Below, piece by piece: positions 12,706 to 22,260 of a stretch of DNA of 64,000 bases; within the stretch, counting starts at the first letter, position 1; each line of letters starts with the position of its first letter. This DNA is from Microplitis mediator (taxonomy: Eukaryota; Arthropoda; Insecta; Hymenoptera; Braconidae), in NCBI RefSeq assembly GCF_029852145.1, contig NC_079970.1, forward strand, positions 17,725,331-17,789,330. The letters run 5' to 3'. The translations under genes and the position numbers were made by a program. Below the pieces are notes generated by a model. It searched no databases. It was not told the DNA's origin and saw only the letters and a list, made by a program, of their open reading frames with translations.

Positions 12706-12722
12706 ACCCGCCTTGTTGCAGT

Positions 12723-13048
12723 TACACTCTGAAAAAAAGGTAGTAATACTTACCATCTTAACAAAGTAACTATTCCCATCTTTACATTTTAATGATTCTC
12801 ATTCTTTTATGTTAACTTTTCTTATCAGAGATGATTAGAATTCTCTTCCGAGATGATAATCATTACCATCTCAGAAGGCAAAATTAATAACTTTTTTAGA
12901 CATAACAAGTGTTACTATCTAGATGGTAACTATTACTATTAGCGATAATAATTAATACTATGCGAGAAACGAGTAGTTGACATATAATCATGACAATGAT
13001 TATCACGTACAGATAGCTAACTTTCCCTATTGCAAGATGGTAATACAC
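12723..13048. mobile_element. MITE family G, copy truncated on the right
   Basis: Starts with TA then CACTCTGAAAAAAAGGTAGT and carries the same internal motifs (GATGGTAA, AATCATTACCATCT, GATAATCATT) as the complete element at 19794-20161. The expected right end, which should read TTTTTTCAGAGTG, is missing. The sequence passes from GATGGTAATACAC straight into repeat L1 (AATCCAAAAAATT), so L1 insertion or rearrangement removed the end. Confidence 0.7.
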
Positions 13049-13940
13049 TAATCCAAAAAATTAAAGGAACAAGAAAATTTTATAAATCTTTTAGTGATTT
13101 TTGGAAGGCCGTATTTTCGTGAAAAATGATCGTATCGAAAAAATTAAAACAGCAAATTGAAGCTTGAAATCTCTAGTTCAAAGATCTTCCAGCAAAATAT
13201 TTTTTTGAGCCACGGTTTTTGCGGAATCATAAGAAAAAGGTCGAGACAAAATTTTTCTAAATTTTTTGGTTTTGTTTTTTAGGTCTACGGGGCCGGGAAA
13301 AATTTTTTCGAAAAAACGAATTCATGGCTCGTTTAGGAAATTTATTCAGCTACAATTTGCTTTTTTTGTTTCTCTGTACGACAATTAGCTGCTGAGATAT
13401 CAGCCTTCAAATGAAAAAGGATCCTTTTGTCTTTGATTATTGATATCTCAGCAAGTAATGGTCACACAGCAATTTGAAGGGTAGTTTAATAAACTTGAAT
13501 AAATCCCCTACAAGCTCCATTTTCGATTTTTAAAAAAAAAAAATTTTTTTTTTATCCGTGATATCCATTCGAAAAACCCACAAAAAATGGCCATTTTCTG
13601 GTTTTTTAGTCAACTCATCGCTACTCGGCAAATATTGATAAAAAAAATGTTGCCAGGTAATTTTACAGCTTAATGAACCCCCAAAAATCCTGGAAATTTT
13701 CAGATTGATTTATTAAACCGTTTGTCCAGACCGATTGCTCAAAGTTTTACAAAACAATTAAAGGAACAAGTTTTGTTCCGTAATGTGTGTAATCATTACC
13801 AAAATGAAAAAATTAATTTTTTTTTTATTTTCTTTCATTTTTGAGTTAGTTATTCAGTACATGTAAGGTAAAGCGGAAAACAAAAAAAATTTCCAAAAAA
13901 CGAGATCAAACAAGAATTTTTTTACATTTTTTTTTACGTT
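13045..13940 (-). repeat. Repeat L1, copy 2 (inverted)
   Basis: Reverse complement of 10321-11215 with visible divergence. It contains ATTAAAGGAACAAG twice, at about 13062 and 13756, the second next to its own inversion GTTTTGTTCC. It ends around TGTAAGGTAAAG (13864-13875), which is then inverted again at 13938-14005. Confidence 0.75.
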
Positions 13941-14005
13941 TTATTCGGGGGGTTATTTTTTTTTGTTTTACGGAAAAAAATTTTTTTTTTTTCCTCTTTA
14001 CCTTA
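13938..14005 (+). repeat. Extra direct copy of the L1 end
   Basis: TTTACGTTTTATTC, then a T-rich stretch, then CCTCTTTACCTTACA. This matches 10321-10395 in the same orientation and is inverted relative to the neighbouring end of L1 copy 2. It sits exactly at the junction with MULE copy 2. The inverted pair at 13864-14005 could form a hairpin and may mark a rearrangement breakpoint. Confidence 0.65.
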
Positions 14006-14015
14006 CAAGGCGGGT

Positions 14016-14221
14016 CTACTTACTTCTACGAAAACTGATGAGCTGTGTAGCGAATTCCAAAAACTGCATGGGAGTAATTAGACCCAGTGTTAATTGCTCA
14101 CTTAGATCATTCATTTTAGACAATTTTCGCCGATTTTCTATTTGGCCTCGCTGCACAGTTTTCAGGGCCATAATTGCTGTTTACCGTCTATGAGCAATAT
14201 TTTGCTCTTCGACCAGCTTTC
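14016..14221 (-). pseudogene. C-terminal MULE remnant, copy 2
   Basis: Reverse complement of 12500-12705 with the same in-frame stop, so the lesion predates the duplication. The frame contains MALKTVQRGQ and QFLEFATQLI. Confidence 0.5.
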
Positions 14222-14284
14222 CTATGGAAATATTGTAATGAATGGATAAAATTAAGCATACACGGAGAGAATTTTATGGTAAAA

Positions 14285-14515
14285 GTTATCGAAATACGCG
14301 CACACACGCGTACAAAAGAGAGCACATAGGTACACACGCACATACACATGCACACACTCGAACACACGCTCACACTCACGCACTCGGATATACGCACACT
14401 CACATACGCACATGCACTCGCACACATGGGTGCACTCGCACGCACATAAACTCGCACACACAGATGCGCATACACACGCACTCGTACGCACACACGCACA
14501 TGCACTCGCTTATTT
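14285..14515 (-). repeat. (CACACG)n microsatellite, shorter twin
   Basis: Counterpart of the 11961-12430 tract, at roughly half the length. Flanking sequence is conserved on both sides, so the length difference is a clean slippage or unequal-exchange event since duplication. Confidence 0.9.
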
Positions 14516-14545
14516 TTTGTATCTAGTGTGATTACTTGTAAATTT

Positions 14546-15218
14546 TCACATTCCTGGAAGTTTCCCGAATTTCTCATTCAGGTCACGGTTCCAGGACTCA
14601 GTGGCATTATTCGTCCTTCGAACATGATTTAATTGTGACCACTCCTCTGGTTCTCGAGCACGGATCCACTGCTTGATGTAATAGTTGAAGAATTTCTTCA
14701 TTTTTCGGAAAACTTCAGGATTATTTATGTTTTCCAGAATTTTGCATAATGGTTCCGGTATGTGGGCCGCTGGTAAAAATGTCAACGCCATTTGTTTCCT
14801 TAAAATTTCTTCAACTTCTACATCTACAGTGGGATCCGTGCTCGTCATAAATTTTTTTGATATTGCACCAAGTCTTTGGGCATTTTTGATTAGAGCCTGA
14901 AAAATTAGTTATTTATTATTATTATTATTATTTATTTTATTTATTACTTTACTTCCCTAGGTGTGTAATATACTATTTTCTCTCTACAACTACAATACAA
15001 ATAAATCATACTTGGCAATAGTGAAAAAAACATAGTTGGACATTGACGCCTTCAATAATTTCTTTTAGGGCATTTCGCCTAGCCAATTCAAAGTCTAAAT
15101 GTACGATCGGCTGTAAATTTTTTATTTCTGGGCATATGTCCTCACAAAGAAATTTAAAAATCGCTTTGTATGCCGATGTTGTTTTCGATTCCATCAATGC
15201 GTACATAAAAGCCACTGC
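14546..15218 (-). pseudogene. MULE-domain transposase remnant, copy 2
   Basis: The first exon (15012-15218) and second exon (14546-14896) are separated by the same GT-AG intron as in copy 1. The translated peptides look identical to copy 1, including LDFELARRNA, CFFHYCQ and RTNNATESWN. The first catalytic aspartate is again absent. Being identical to a twin that cannot work suggests a recent duplication or gene conversion and not selection on the protein. Confidence 0.75.
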
Positions 15219-15258
15219 CTGTAGTTGAAATTATGTAATATACACTTATCCAAAAATG

Positions 15259-15378
15259 TAGTGTGTGACTCAGGATAAAACATGATTTCAGACTGCGGAT
15301 GATGTCAGCCCTCGCCTGCGGCTCGGGCAGCGAATCTCGCCCTAGTCTGAAATCGTCTTGTTTCATCTCTTATCACAC
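15259..15378. mobile_element. Small foldback element, ~120 bp
   Basis: The arms contain GATTTCAGACT (15289-15299) and AGTCTGAAATCGT, with outer ends GTGTGTGACTC and TTATCACACA. The GC-rich centre contains CCTCGCCTGCGGCTCGGGC. It lies directly beside the outer edge of MULE copy 2. No coding potential. Confidence 0.6.
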
Positions 15379-15404
15379 AATATACTCTTGTAGGTAATTA
15401 AGCC

Positions 15405-15905
15405 CACTACAAAGAAAGTCTCTTATCATTTTTTCATAAATCCATCTGTTCAAAAATTATTAGAGCTCGAAGTCAAGTCACAATAAATTTCGAGATCTTT
15501 TTATTTTTCCGGCGAAACTATCAGACTTATCACAAAGTTCGATATGAATTTTTCTTAGAACACTTTAATTCCCTACAAATCATTTCTAGTAACGTTTTTT
15601 TATATTCCTTATTGTATTCTAGTTATGTTGATATTAATGTGAAGCTTTCTAACAAGTAGTGTTCTGATCGATCCCAAGAGCTCAATATTGAAATGAAAAT
15701 AATTCGAAAGCAATGCGAAATTAGAAAAAACTTGAGTAGAAGTAACTTGTAGGTAATAAAATTTTCCACAAAAAAAAACCCTCTGAAATTTTGTAATAAG
15801 TTTGATGGTTTCGCCAGAATAGTACAAAGATCTCGAAATTTACTACAATTTGACTTCGAGCTCCAATAACTTTTTAACAAATGGATTAATGAAAAAATAA
15901 TAAGA
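15405..15905. repeat. Diverged foldback related to the 22.3-23.6 kb palindrome
   Basis: The left arm shares AAATCCATCTGTTC, GAAGTCAAGT and TTTCCGGCGAAACTATC with 22690-22800. The right arm carries their complements (GATGGTTTCGCC near 15804, TTGACTTCGAGCTCC at 15850). The arms are much less alike than in the young palindrome. The frames at 15609-15880 (minus) lie inside it and are not genes. Confidence 0.7.
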
Positions 15906-15908
15906 GAC

Positions 15909-16681
15909 TTTTTTAACTTCCCGCTAAAAAAATTGTAATTTTCAAAAATTCGGGAAGTTATTGGTTTTACCCCAATTTTCGAAAATCAAGTTTTCATCAG
16001 ATGTCGAAGTTTTGAGATCTTAGGAAGCTATTCTGACTATTTTCAGAAGGATGTCCAAGTGTCTGTATGTGTGTGTGTGTGTATGGACGTAAACTCTTCA
16101 TATCTTTATAATGAATTGACCGATTAAGATGGTTGCGGTGGCAATCAAAAGAGTTTGTTGACCGTCAACTTTTCTGAAAATTTCAAATCGATTGATTAAA
16201 TGGACTCTAATATATAGAAGGAATACAGAAAAATAAAAAAATTTTTTTTTCAGTTGTTTTTAAATTTTTCAGAAATGGTTGTATCAATCGATTCCAAAAT
16301 CAATTGTTGCGTCAACCATCTCAATCGGTTAATTCGTTCGAGAGATATTGATCAAGAAATAAATGGTGGAAAACGGATTTCTTCGATTATCTATGAAGCG
16401 ACTCATCTGATCAATTCTAAAATTTGATCAGTTTTAGAACTCGATAAAACCCGTCGATTGCCGCCTCAGCCGTCTCAATTGGTCAATACGTTTGAGAGAT
16501 ATCGTTGGAGAAAAAATGGTAAAAAACGATTTTTTTCAAAAAGAATGGCATATTAAAGTATTTTCGAGCTCGAAAAGCTCGAAAATGTATTCACATCAAT
16601 GTTTTTGAGCTTAAGGAGTTCGAAAATAGCGGGAAGTTTTAGGGCTCGCCCGCAGGGTCAACCGATAGACCAATTTTTTTT
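15909..16681 (+). repeat. Family A dispersed repeat, copy 4
   Basis: From AACTTCCCGCTAAAAAAATT (15914-15933) to CGCAGGGTCAACCGATAGAC (16651-16670). More diverged than copies 3, 5 and 6. A GT-rich tract near 16070 sits where the other copies have GTATGTATGT-like sequence. Confidence 0.85.
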
Positions 16682-16743
16682 CTACAGATGGCACTGACTA
16701 CTATCTGACATGGTAGCCAGTTCTATTTATTTTTTTCCGTGTA
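16682..16743. repeat. Fragment of foldback family S
   Basis: CTACAGATGGCACTGACTAC matches the CAGATGCCACTGACTACTGT part of the 20271-21508 foldback, and the segment ends in TTTTTTTCCGTGTA like that element's terminus. This is one arm end only, cut by the family A copy to its left. Confidence 0.5.
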
Positions 16744-17311
16744 TGTATATGTTTGGAACTATTTGCGTGTGTATTGCATATTCAAGGTAAACTAAGAAAT
16801 TATTCTTGTTTGAAATGCTAATGGTGTCATAGTAAGTCCAGACCATGTTGATCACCCGATGGAAATTGAAGTAAACTCGTGCAAAAATTACTATGACCAT
16901 TGTAAAATTGACAACGTATTAAATGAATTACCATAAGTATTATAAATTTTACTATGGCCATCCTGTACGAAAAAGTATATATCTCAGTAAAAATAGTATA
17001 TATCCGGCTTATATCTTTGGTACCCGGAGAAAAAAATATTGTTCTCAGAAGTATACTGTATAGTTACAGTAACAATATGCAATAGTTATCTACTAGATTG
17101 TTACTGCAACGATCTACTGTATCGTTCTGACACCAATACGGTAGATAGCTCTGAGACCTATACCGTATCGTTCGGAGAGCTAAACCGTATCGTTCTAAGC
17201 CCTATCTGACGTCACGCGTGTTGCAAATGATATGAGAAGTTTAAAAATCTTCATCACTAATAAATAAATGATAAATAAATAATTTTGATTAAATAAAATA
17301 ATTTATTTATT

Positions 17312-17508
17312 CCGCGACAATAGTTTAACCCACCCCCCTAATTTTTTCATATCTACTATAAAACTAAATATAAGTAAACATATTACTAATGCGCCAGCAT
17401 TGTTAACTTGATTTTAATATTATGGTATATACATAGCTACGTACCGACGCTGCTTTGTTATAAGAGAGCGAGATCGTTAGTTTGATAGCGCGACAGAAGT
17501 ATAACCCA
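17312..17508 (+). repeat. Left IR/DR pair of the Tc1-like transposon
   Basis: The outer site at 17312-17332 (CCGCGACAATAGTTTAACCC) and inner site at 17488-17508 (GCGCGACAGAAGTATAACCC) match at 17 of 21 positions, with starts 176 bp apart. In Sleeping Beauty and relatives such paired sites bind the transposase. The inner site lies ~130 bp before the ATG. Confidence 0.8.
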
Positions 17509-17640
17509 TTGGTCACATTGGCTCAAGCGGCTCGGTGCACTGGACGTGTCAGTTCGTGATTATTCTTGTCTTGTGTATCTCGTAAGTTACTACGCATCAA
17601 TTAATTGTTTTGGTTTATTTTTGTCTATTTTTTAAATTTA

Positions 17641-18638
17641 ATGCCACGAGGAAAACACTTAAACGAAACTGAAATTAATATAATAAAAAAGTTGCATTCT
17701 AAAAATTATTCTAAGTTAAAAATCGCTAAAATCATCAATAGAAGTCATCGTGTTGTGCGAAATCTTTTAAAAGATCCCGAAAACTATGGAAAAAAAAGAG
17801 GGCTGGTCGACCAACAGCAACTACACCACGAGAAAGAAGGTCAATTCTACGAGTTCCATCCAATTCTGCGCTTACAGCAAGACAAATCGCAGCAGAGGCC
17901 GGTGTTAATACTAATTTAAGAAATGTTCAACGTATTATACATGATTGTGAATATCTAAAACGTAAGAAATTACAAAGAAAACCACCGTTGTCGGATAAAC
18001 ATAAATTAGTTAGATTAAAATTTGCCAAAGATCATGTTCAATGGAAAAAAAAGTGGAGAAAAGTTATTTTTACTGACGAAAAAAAATTTAATTTAGATGG
18101 ACCCGATGGTTTTAATTACTATTTTCATGATTTAAGAAAAGACAATTCAATGCTGAGTTGTCGACAAGCTGGAGGTGGCAGTGTAATAATATGGTCTGGC
18201 ATTGGATACTCGGGGAAAATGGATATCAAGTTCTGTACTGGAAAAATAAATAGTAAACGATATATAGAAATAATAAATGAACAGATTACTTCCTATGCAA
18301 CACGAATTGCTGGCAATAATTTTATTTTTCAACAAGATAATGCCAGTGTTCACCGAGCACAGGTAGTTAAAGACTATTTTGTTGAAAAAAATATTCAAGT
18401 TCTTGAATGGCCAGCTTATTCTCCTGACTTGAACATCATTGAAAATTGTTGGGGAGATTTATCACGAGCTGTCTATCGTGGCTCAAGACAATTTAGTACA
18501 GTTGAAGAATTGAAGAAGGTGATCATTAACGAGTGGCAGAATATAAATCAAGACACAATTGAGTTTTTGTTTACGTTTAATTGCCTGGGTTATACTTTTG
18601 TCGCACCGCAAAACTCAATATTGTCTGTATTTTGTTAA
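17641..18638 (+). pseudogene. Tc1-family DD34E transposase, frameshifted
   Basis: DNA-cutting and joining enzyme of a Tc1/mariner transposon. MPRGKHLNETEINIIKKLHS begins a helix-turn-helix N-terminal region (17641-~17800). A frame change near 17795-17815, beside an A-run, breaks the frame. The second frame opens with GRPTATTPRERR, a GRPR-like hook, and runs to 18638. Catalytic residues are visible: D in VIFTDEKKF (~18081), D in IFQQDNASVH (~18340) and E in YSPDLNIIENCW, 34 residues after the second D, hence DD34E. The reconstructed length is ~330 residues, close to full length, so one indel may be the only lesion. The last codons overlap the right inner terminal repeat. Start ATG 17641 was chosen because upstream frame-mates lack similarity. 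Confidence 0.9.
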
Positions 18639-18780
18639 TTTTTTATTTAAGAAATATTGTATGTATAATATAATAATCTTACTAACACGCTAATTTTGTG
18701 TATTAGTAATATATTAATATAACTATAATTCTTTATCAGATATCACAAAATTAGCGGGGTGGGTTATACTATTGTCGCGG
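18586..18780 (-). repeat. Right IR/DR pair of the Tc1-like transposon
   Basis: The inner site at 18586-18606 (TGGGTTATACTTTTGTCGCA) and outer site at 18760-18780 (TGGGTTATACTATTGTCGCG) match at 18 of 21 positions, with starts 174 bp apart, mirroring the left end. The inner site overlaps the final codons of the transposase. Confidence 0.8.
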
Positions 18781-19791
18781 AGTGTAGCAACAATTATACC
18801 CGATACACAAAATAGGCGCGAAAATGGATGTTTAGTTAGACGGTGGCGTGTGAGGTGACGACTACGGAAAGTCGTATAGGGCTCACAGCTATCTAATAGA
18901 TAGTTACAGGAACGATACGGTATTGTTACCAAAAGTATACGGATTGTTGTGGTAACGATCTACGAGTTGCTGTACTTTAGATCGTTCGAGGAGCTATATT
19001 TTTTTCCGTGTATTGTCGCATGTATATGCTATTTTGCCGGTATATATTCCGGATGTATATTTTTTCGTACTGGATAGTAATTTTTGCAATGTGTTTATTT
19101 TAATTTCCGTCATGACCAACATGGTTCGCGCTTACTATGACACAATAGAATTTTAAACAACAATAATTTTTTTGTGTATGTTGTTCAATTCTCATTAATA
19201 AAATAATAAAAAAATTTATATGTATATTGTTTATGCGATAATTACATGCAGAGAAATTTTTAGTAAAAATTATCAAAAAGTATGATACTGTGAGGACGTG
19301 TGGTGAATATGTAAATTTCTTCCATGCGCATTGTAAAATATACTATTCGATAGCATGTAAAGAAAGTGCAATTTCTATTAAAAACATAGTAAAAATTTAG
19401 TTACTGGCTAGATGACCGTACAATTCATATTAAGAGAGTATGTCTTTCATTGGTTACAAACAACACTACAAAAAATAAATTTCGCAATCCATGTCCATAT
19501 TGTTCGTGAAAAATACGACAAATCTACACTTGACATATATGTATAGACATACTGTTTATTAGTCACTAAACGATCCAAAAAAAGAAACCCCGATGAACAG
19601 CCGTCTTGAGTTGGGATAACAAAAAGTTACAGATTATAGAAAATTATTTTGTTGTATTTAATTATAATGCAATGTTCTCTTTATAAATCTGACTGAAAAC
19701 TCTAGTTATTCTTACTAAAGATCCTATATAATGAAAAAAATAAAAATAATTTTAAATTATTATAAAAATCAACTAAATCATATTTAATTGT

Positions 19792-20163
19792 TACACGCTG
19801 AAAAAAAAAAATGCTAACTATCACCATCTTGAAATAGGGAATGATTACCATCTGTACGTGATAATCATTATCATGCTTTCATGTTAACTATTTGTTTCTC
19901 ATATAGTAATAATTCCTAATGCCGATAGTAATAGTTAACATCTAGATAGTAATATTTCTTATGTCTGAAAAATTTTTTAATTTTGCCTTCTAAGATAGTT
20001 ATGATTATCATCACGGATGAGAATGGTTACCATCTAGATAAGAATGCTTACCATCTCCGATAGTAATAGTTAACATAAAAGCATGATAATGATTATCACA
20101 TGCAGATGGTGATCATTCCCTATTACAAGATGGTGATGGTTAGCAATTTTTTTTCAGCGTGTA
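19792..20163. mobile_element. MITE family G, complete copy with TA flanks
   Basis: The element at 19794-20161 begins CACGCTGAAAAAAAAAAATG and the complement of its end begins CACGCTGAAAAAAAATTGCT. TA lies on both sides. The interior is built of short GATGGTAA/TTACCATC-type units on both strands, and the outer halves are mutually inverted (AATAGGGAATGATTACCATC against TGGTGATCATTCCCTATT). Non-autonomous; a truncated relative is at 12723-13048. Confidence 0.85.
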
Positions 20164-20268
20164 TTATTATCATTTAATAATTTTTTGTACCAGAAGTAAC
20201 ATACAAATAAATTTTATGTTAGTATGAATTAATATTATTTTAGGATGATTGAAAAATTAAATTTAATG

Positions 20269-21510
20269 TACACGGAAAATGAAAAATAGTAGTGGCAACT
20301 CTCTGAGATAGTATTGAATACTTTCTGTAAAAAAAAAAAATTTCAGAAAGCACTGTATACTATCTAGACTGTATCCACTACTCTCTGGAAAGTACTGAGT
20401 ACTTTCCCAGACAGAAACCACCAATATCTCATATACTACACTCTTAGACAGTAGTCAGTGGCATCTGTAAAGTAACGAGTACTTTGCCGGAAAGTATAGG
20501 CGCGTTCCTAAGATATTACAAGATACTATCTGCAGATAGCACGTGTGTCGATCTGTAGATGGCAGTGGTTACTGCGCAAGACAGGACTGTATACTGTCTG
20601 AGATAGTAACCAGTACTTTCTCAAATAGTTTTCAGGAATATCCAAGACAGTAAAAGTGAATTACGATTTTAAATTTTATTACTTCATTAAATTAAGCCGA
20701 ATCAAAATCAATTAGCTTTAATTCCGGGAATAAAGTCGTAATAGCTCATAGTACCAATAAACAATTAAAAACTAATTGTGTCGAACAAATTTTTTTTCAC
20801 GTTCAATTTTATAAAAAGGTATTAATAATAAATAAACTAAATGAATGTAGTTTTTCTTTGTAACGCAAATAATTTTATATTGTTTTAATTTTCAAAGATT
20901 TATTCAGCTATTTTTTTTTATTTTCTACAGGTGAATTTTCTTTTCAAAAAAGTATACTTTTTTATAGTTATCTTATTAATTACAAGTTTTGTAATTAAGA
21001 TTGAAAAATTGTTAGCTTTAAAATTTTTTTTTTTTGAAAAGAAAATTCACCTGTAGAAAATAAAAAAAAAATAGCTGAACAAATTTTTGAAAATCAAAAC
21101 AATATTAACTAATTTGCGTTACAAAAAAAAAAAAAACTGCTTAGTTAATTGATTTTGATTCGGCGTAATTTAATGAAATAATAAAATTCAAAATCGTAAT
21201 TCACTTTTACTGTCTTGGATATTCCTGAAAACTTTTTGAGAAAGTACTGGTTACTATTTCAGACAGTATACAATCCTGTCTTGCGCAGTAATCACTGCCA
21301 TCTACAGATTGACACACGTGCTGTCTGCAGATAGTATCTTGTGATATCTTAGGAACATGCCTATACTTTCCGGCAAAGTACTCGTTACTTTACAGATGCC
21401 ACTGACTACTGTCTAAGAGTGTACTATATGAAATATTGGTGGTTTCTGTCTGGGAAAGTACTCAGTACTATCTCAGAGAGTTACCACTACTATTTTTTAT
21501 TTTCCGTGTA
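20269..21510. mobile_element. 1.24 kb foldback element, family S, TA-flanked
   Basis: The ends CACGGAAAATGAAAAATAGT and (complement of the right end) CACGGAAAATAAAAAATAGT are bounded by TA at 20269-20270 and 21509-21510. Inversion continues through nearly the whole element, with matching arms (AGTAATCAGTGG-like and TACTTTCC blocks) to a centre near 20890, where TACAGGTGAATTTTCTTTTC faces GAAAAGAAAATTCACCTGTA. The spacer is ~80 bp. No open frame, so mobility would need another element's transposase. Confidence 0.85.
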
Positions 21511-22260
21511 GTGTCCTTTTTTACCAATAAAAGAAATTCTTTCTTACCATCCAATGCAAAAACTATTGTAATGTATTGAGTAGGAAGGGTTTTCAACACT
21601 CGCCTAACGGCTCGTGAACCAATCACGTTCGTTGTCGAGAGCACTTATTACTTTATTCGTAAATATACTATTATTTAGTAAAGCTATTGTTTTGATAACA
21701 ATAAATTATTATCATTACAATCATGTAGAGCAAAAAAAAAAGTTGAGAATTTATTTTATTAAATATAAATGAAGTTGCTTAAGAATCACGATAATCTAAA
21801 AATATGCTGAGCAACGCTGATTAATTAGAATAGCAAAATTCCCAAGTCAGCATTTGTATACTCGTTAATTTAAATTTCGTGAGACAATTACCATTGAAAT
21901 GATCCAGTCTATCATCCTGATATTTCACTGCCTTAATCTTAAAATATTCTATCCTTTACTCCGTTAAAACTCTCCATGTTCTCTCTCCCTTCCTTTGTCG
22001 TGTCAATTTCTCAAGACGCGTTTTATGATATAAACTGAATAACTTTGTACAAAGTTGTGTACCAAGTTCTATAGAGTAAGACAAAACTTGTCTCTTGTAT
22101 ACCCACGCCTATTTCTAGTCACTGATTTCTGTTTACTGAGTTGCGCCGTTCGGAATCTTGTGGGATGATGAAATATCTCAATTGGGAATGTGTTAACTAT
22201 CGTAATGAACGATGCAAATTGACTAGTGAATTTCTACTTGATCCAGCTTATAGTAATGAT
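21511..22260. other. Non-coding DNA between two foldbacks
   Basis: AT-rich with a modestly GC-richer patch at about 21595-21645 (CTCGCCTAACGGCTCGTGAA). No gene, RNA or element was recognised. Confidence 0.5.

Larger units (their letters stand above)
11210..12716 (+). mobile_element. MULE-type transposon fragment, copy 1
   Basis: Holds exons of a Mutator-like transposase, a long GT-rich microsatellite and a third coding remnant. The same block, apart from microsatellite length, is present inverted at 14005-15256. The start of the transposase, including the first catalytic aspartate, is not in the fragment, so it is truncated at its 5' side. No terminal inverted repeats were found at the block edges. 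Confidence 0.75.
14005..15256 (-). mobile_element. MULE-type transposon fragment, copy 2 (inverted)
   Basis: Reverse complement of 11210-12716, with the same two ends (ACAAGGCGGGTCTACTTAC at 14005 and ATACACTTATCCAAAAA at 15240-15256). The encoded peptides match copy 1 over the exons I compared. It is ~255 bp shorter, almost entirely because the GT-rich tract is shorter. In copy 1 the L1 repeat lies before the transposase (its 5' side) and here it lies after it, so the pair is not a simple palindrome. Confidence 0.8.
17311..18781 (+). mobile_element. Tc1-like DNA transposon with IR/DR ends
   Basis: The outer ends are inverted (CCGCGACAATAGTTTAACCC at 17312; complement of the right end CCGCGACAATAGTATAACCC). 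A second copy of the same site lies 174-176 bp inside each end. One transposase frame fills the interior. Total length ~1.47 kb is normal for Tc1 elements. A clean TA duplication could not be read because the bases just outside the ends differ. Confidence 0.88.
17021..19012. mobile_element. Inner foldback element (layer 2) split by Tc1
   Basis: Left end TACCCGGAGAAAAAAATATT; complement of the right end TACACGGAAAAAAATATAGC. The arms are full of degenerate ACCGTATCGTTC/GAACGATACGGT units (17100-17200 and 18900-19000). The Tc1 transposon at 17311-18781 is inside one arm or the loop, so this element is older than that transposon and younger than layer 1. Confidence 0.7.
16793..19180. mobile_element. 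Outer foldback element (layer 1 of a three-layer nest)
   Basis: The left arm (about 16793-17020) contains GGTGTCATAGTAAG, GATGGAAATTGAAGTAAACT and CTGTACGAAAAAGTATAT. The right arm (about 19013-19180) contains the complements in reverse order (TTTTTTCGTACTGGATAGTA, TTAATTTCCGTCATGACC, CTTACTATGACACA). The element is split by the foldback at 17021-19012. No transposase of its own was seen. Confidence 0.7.
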
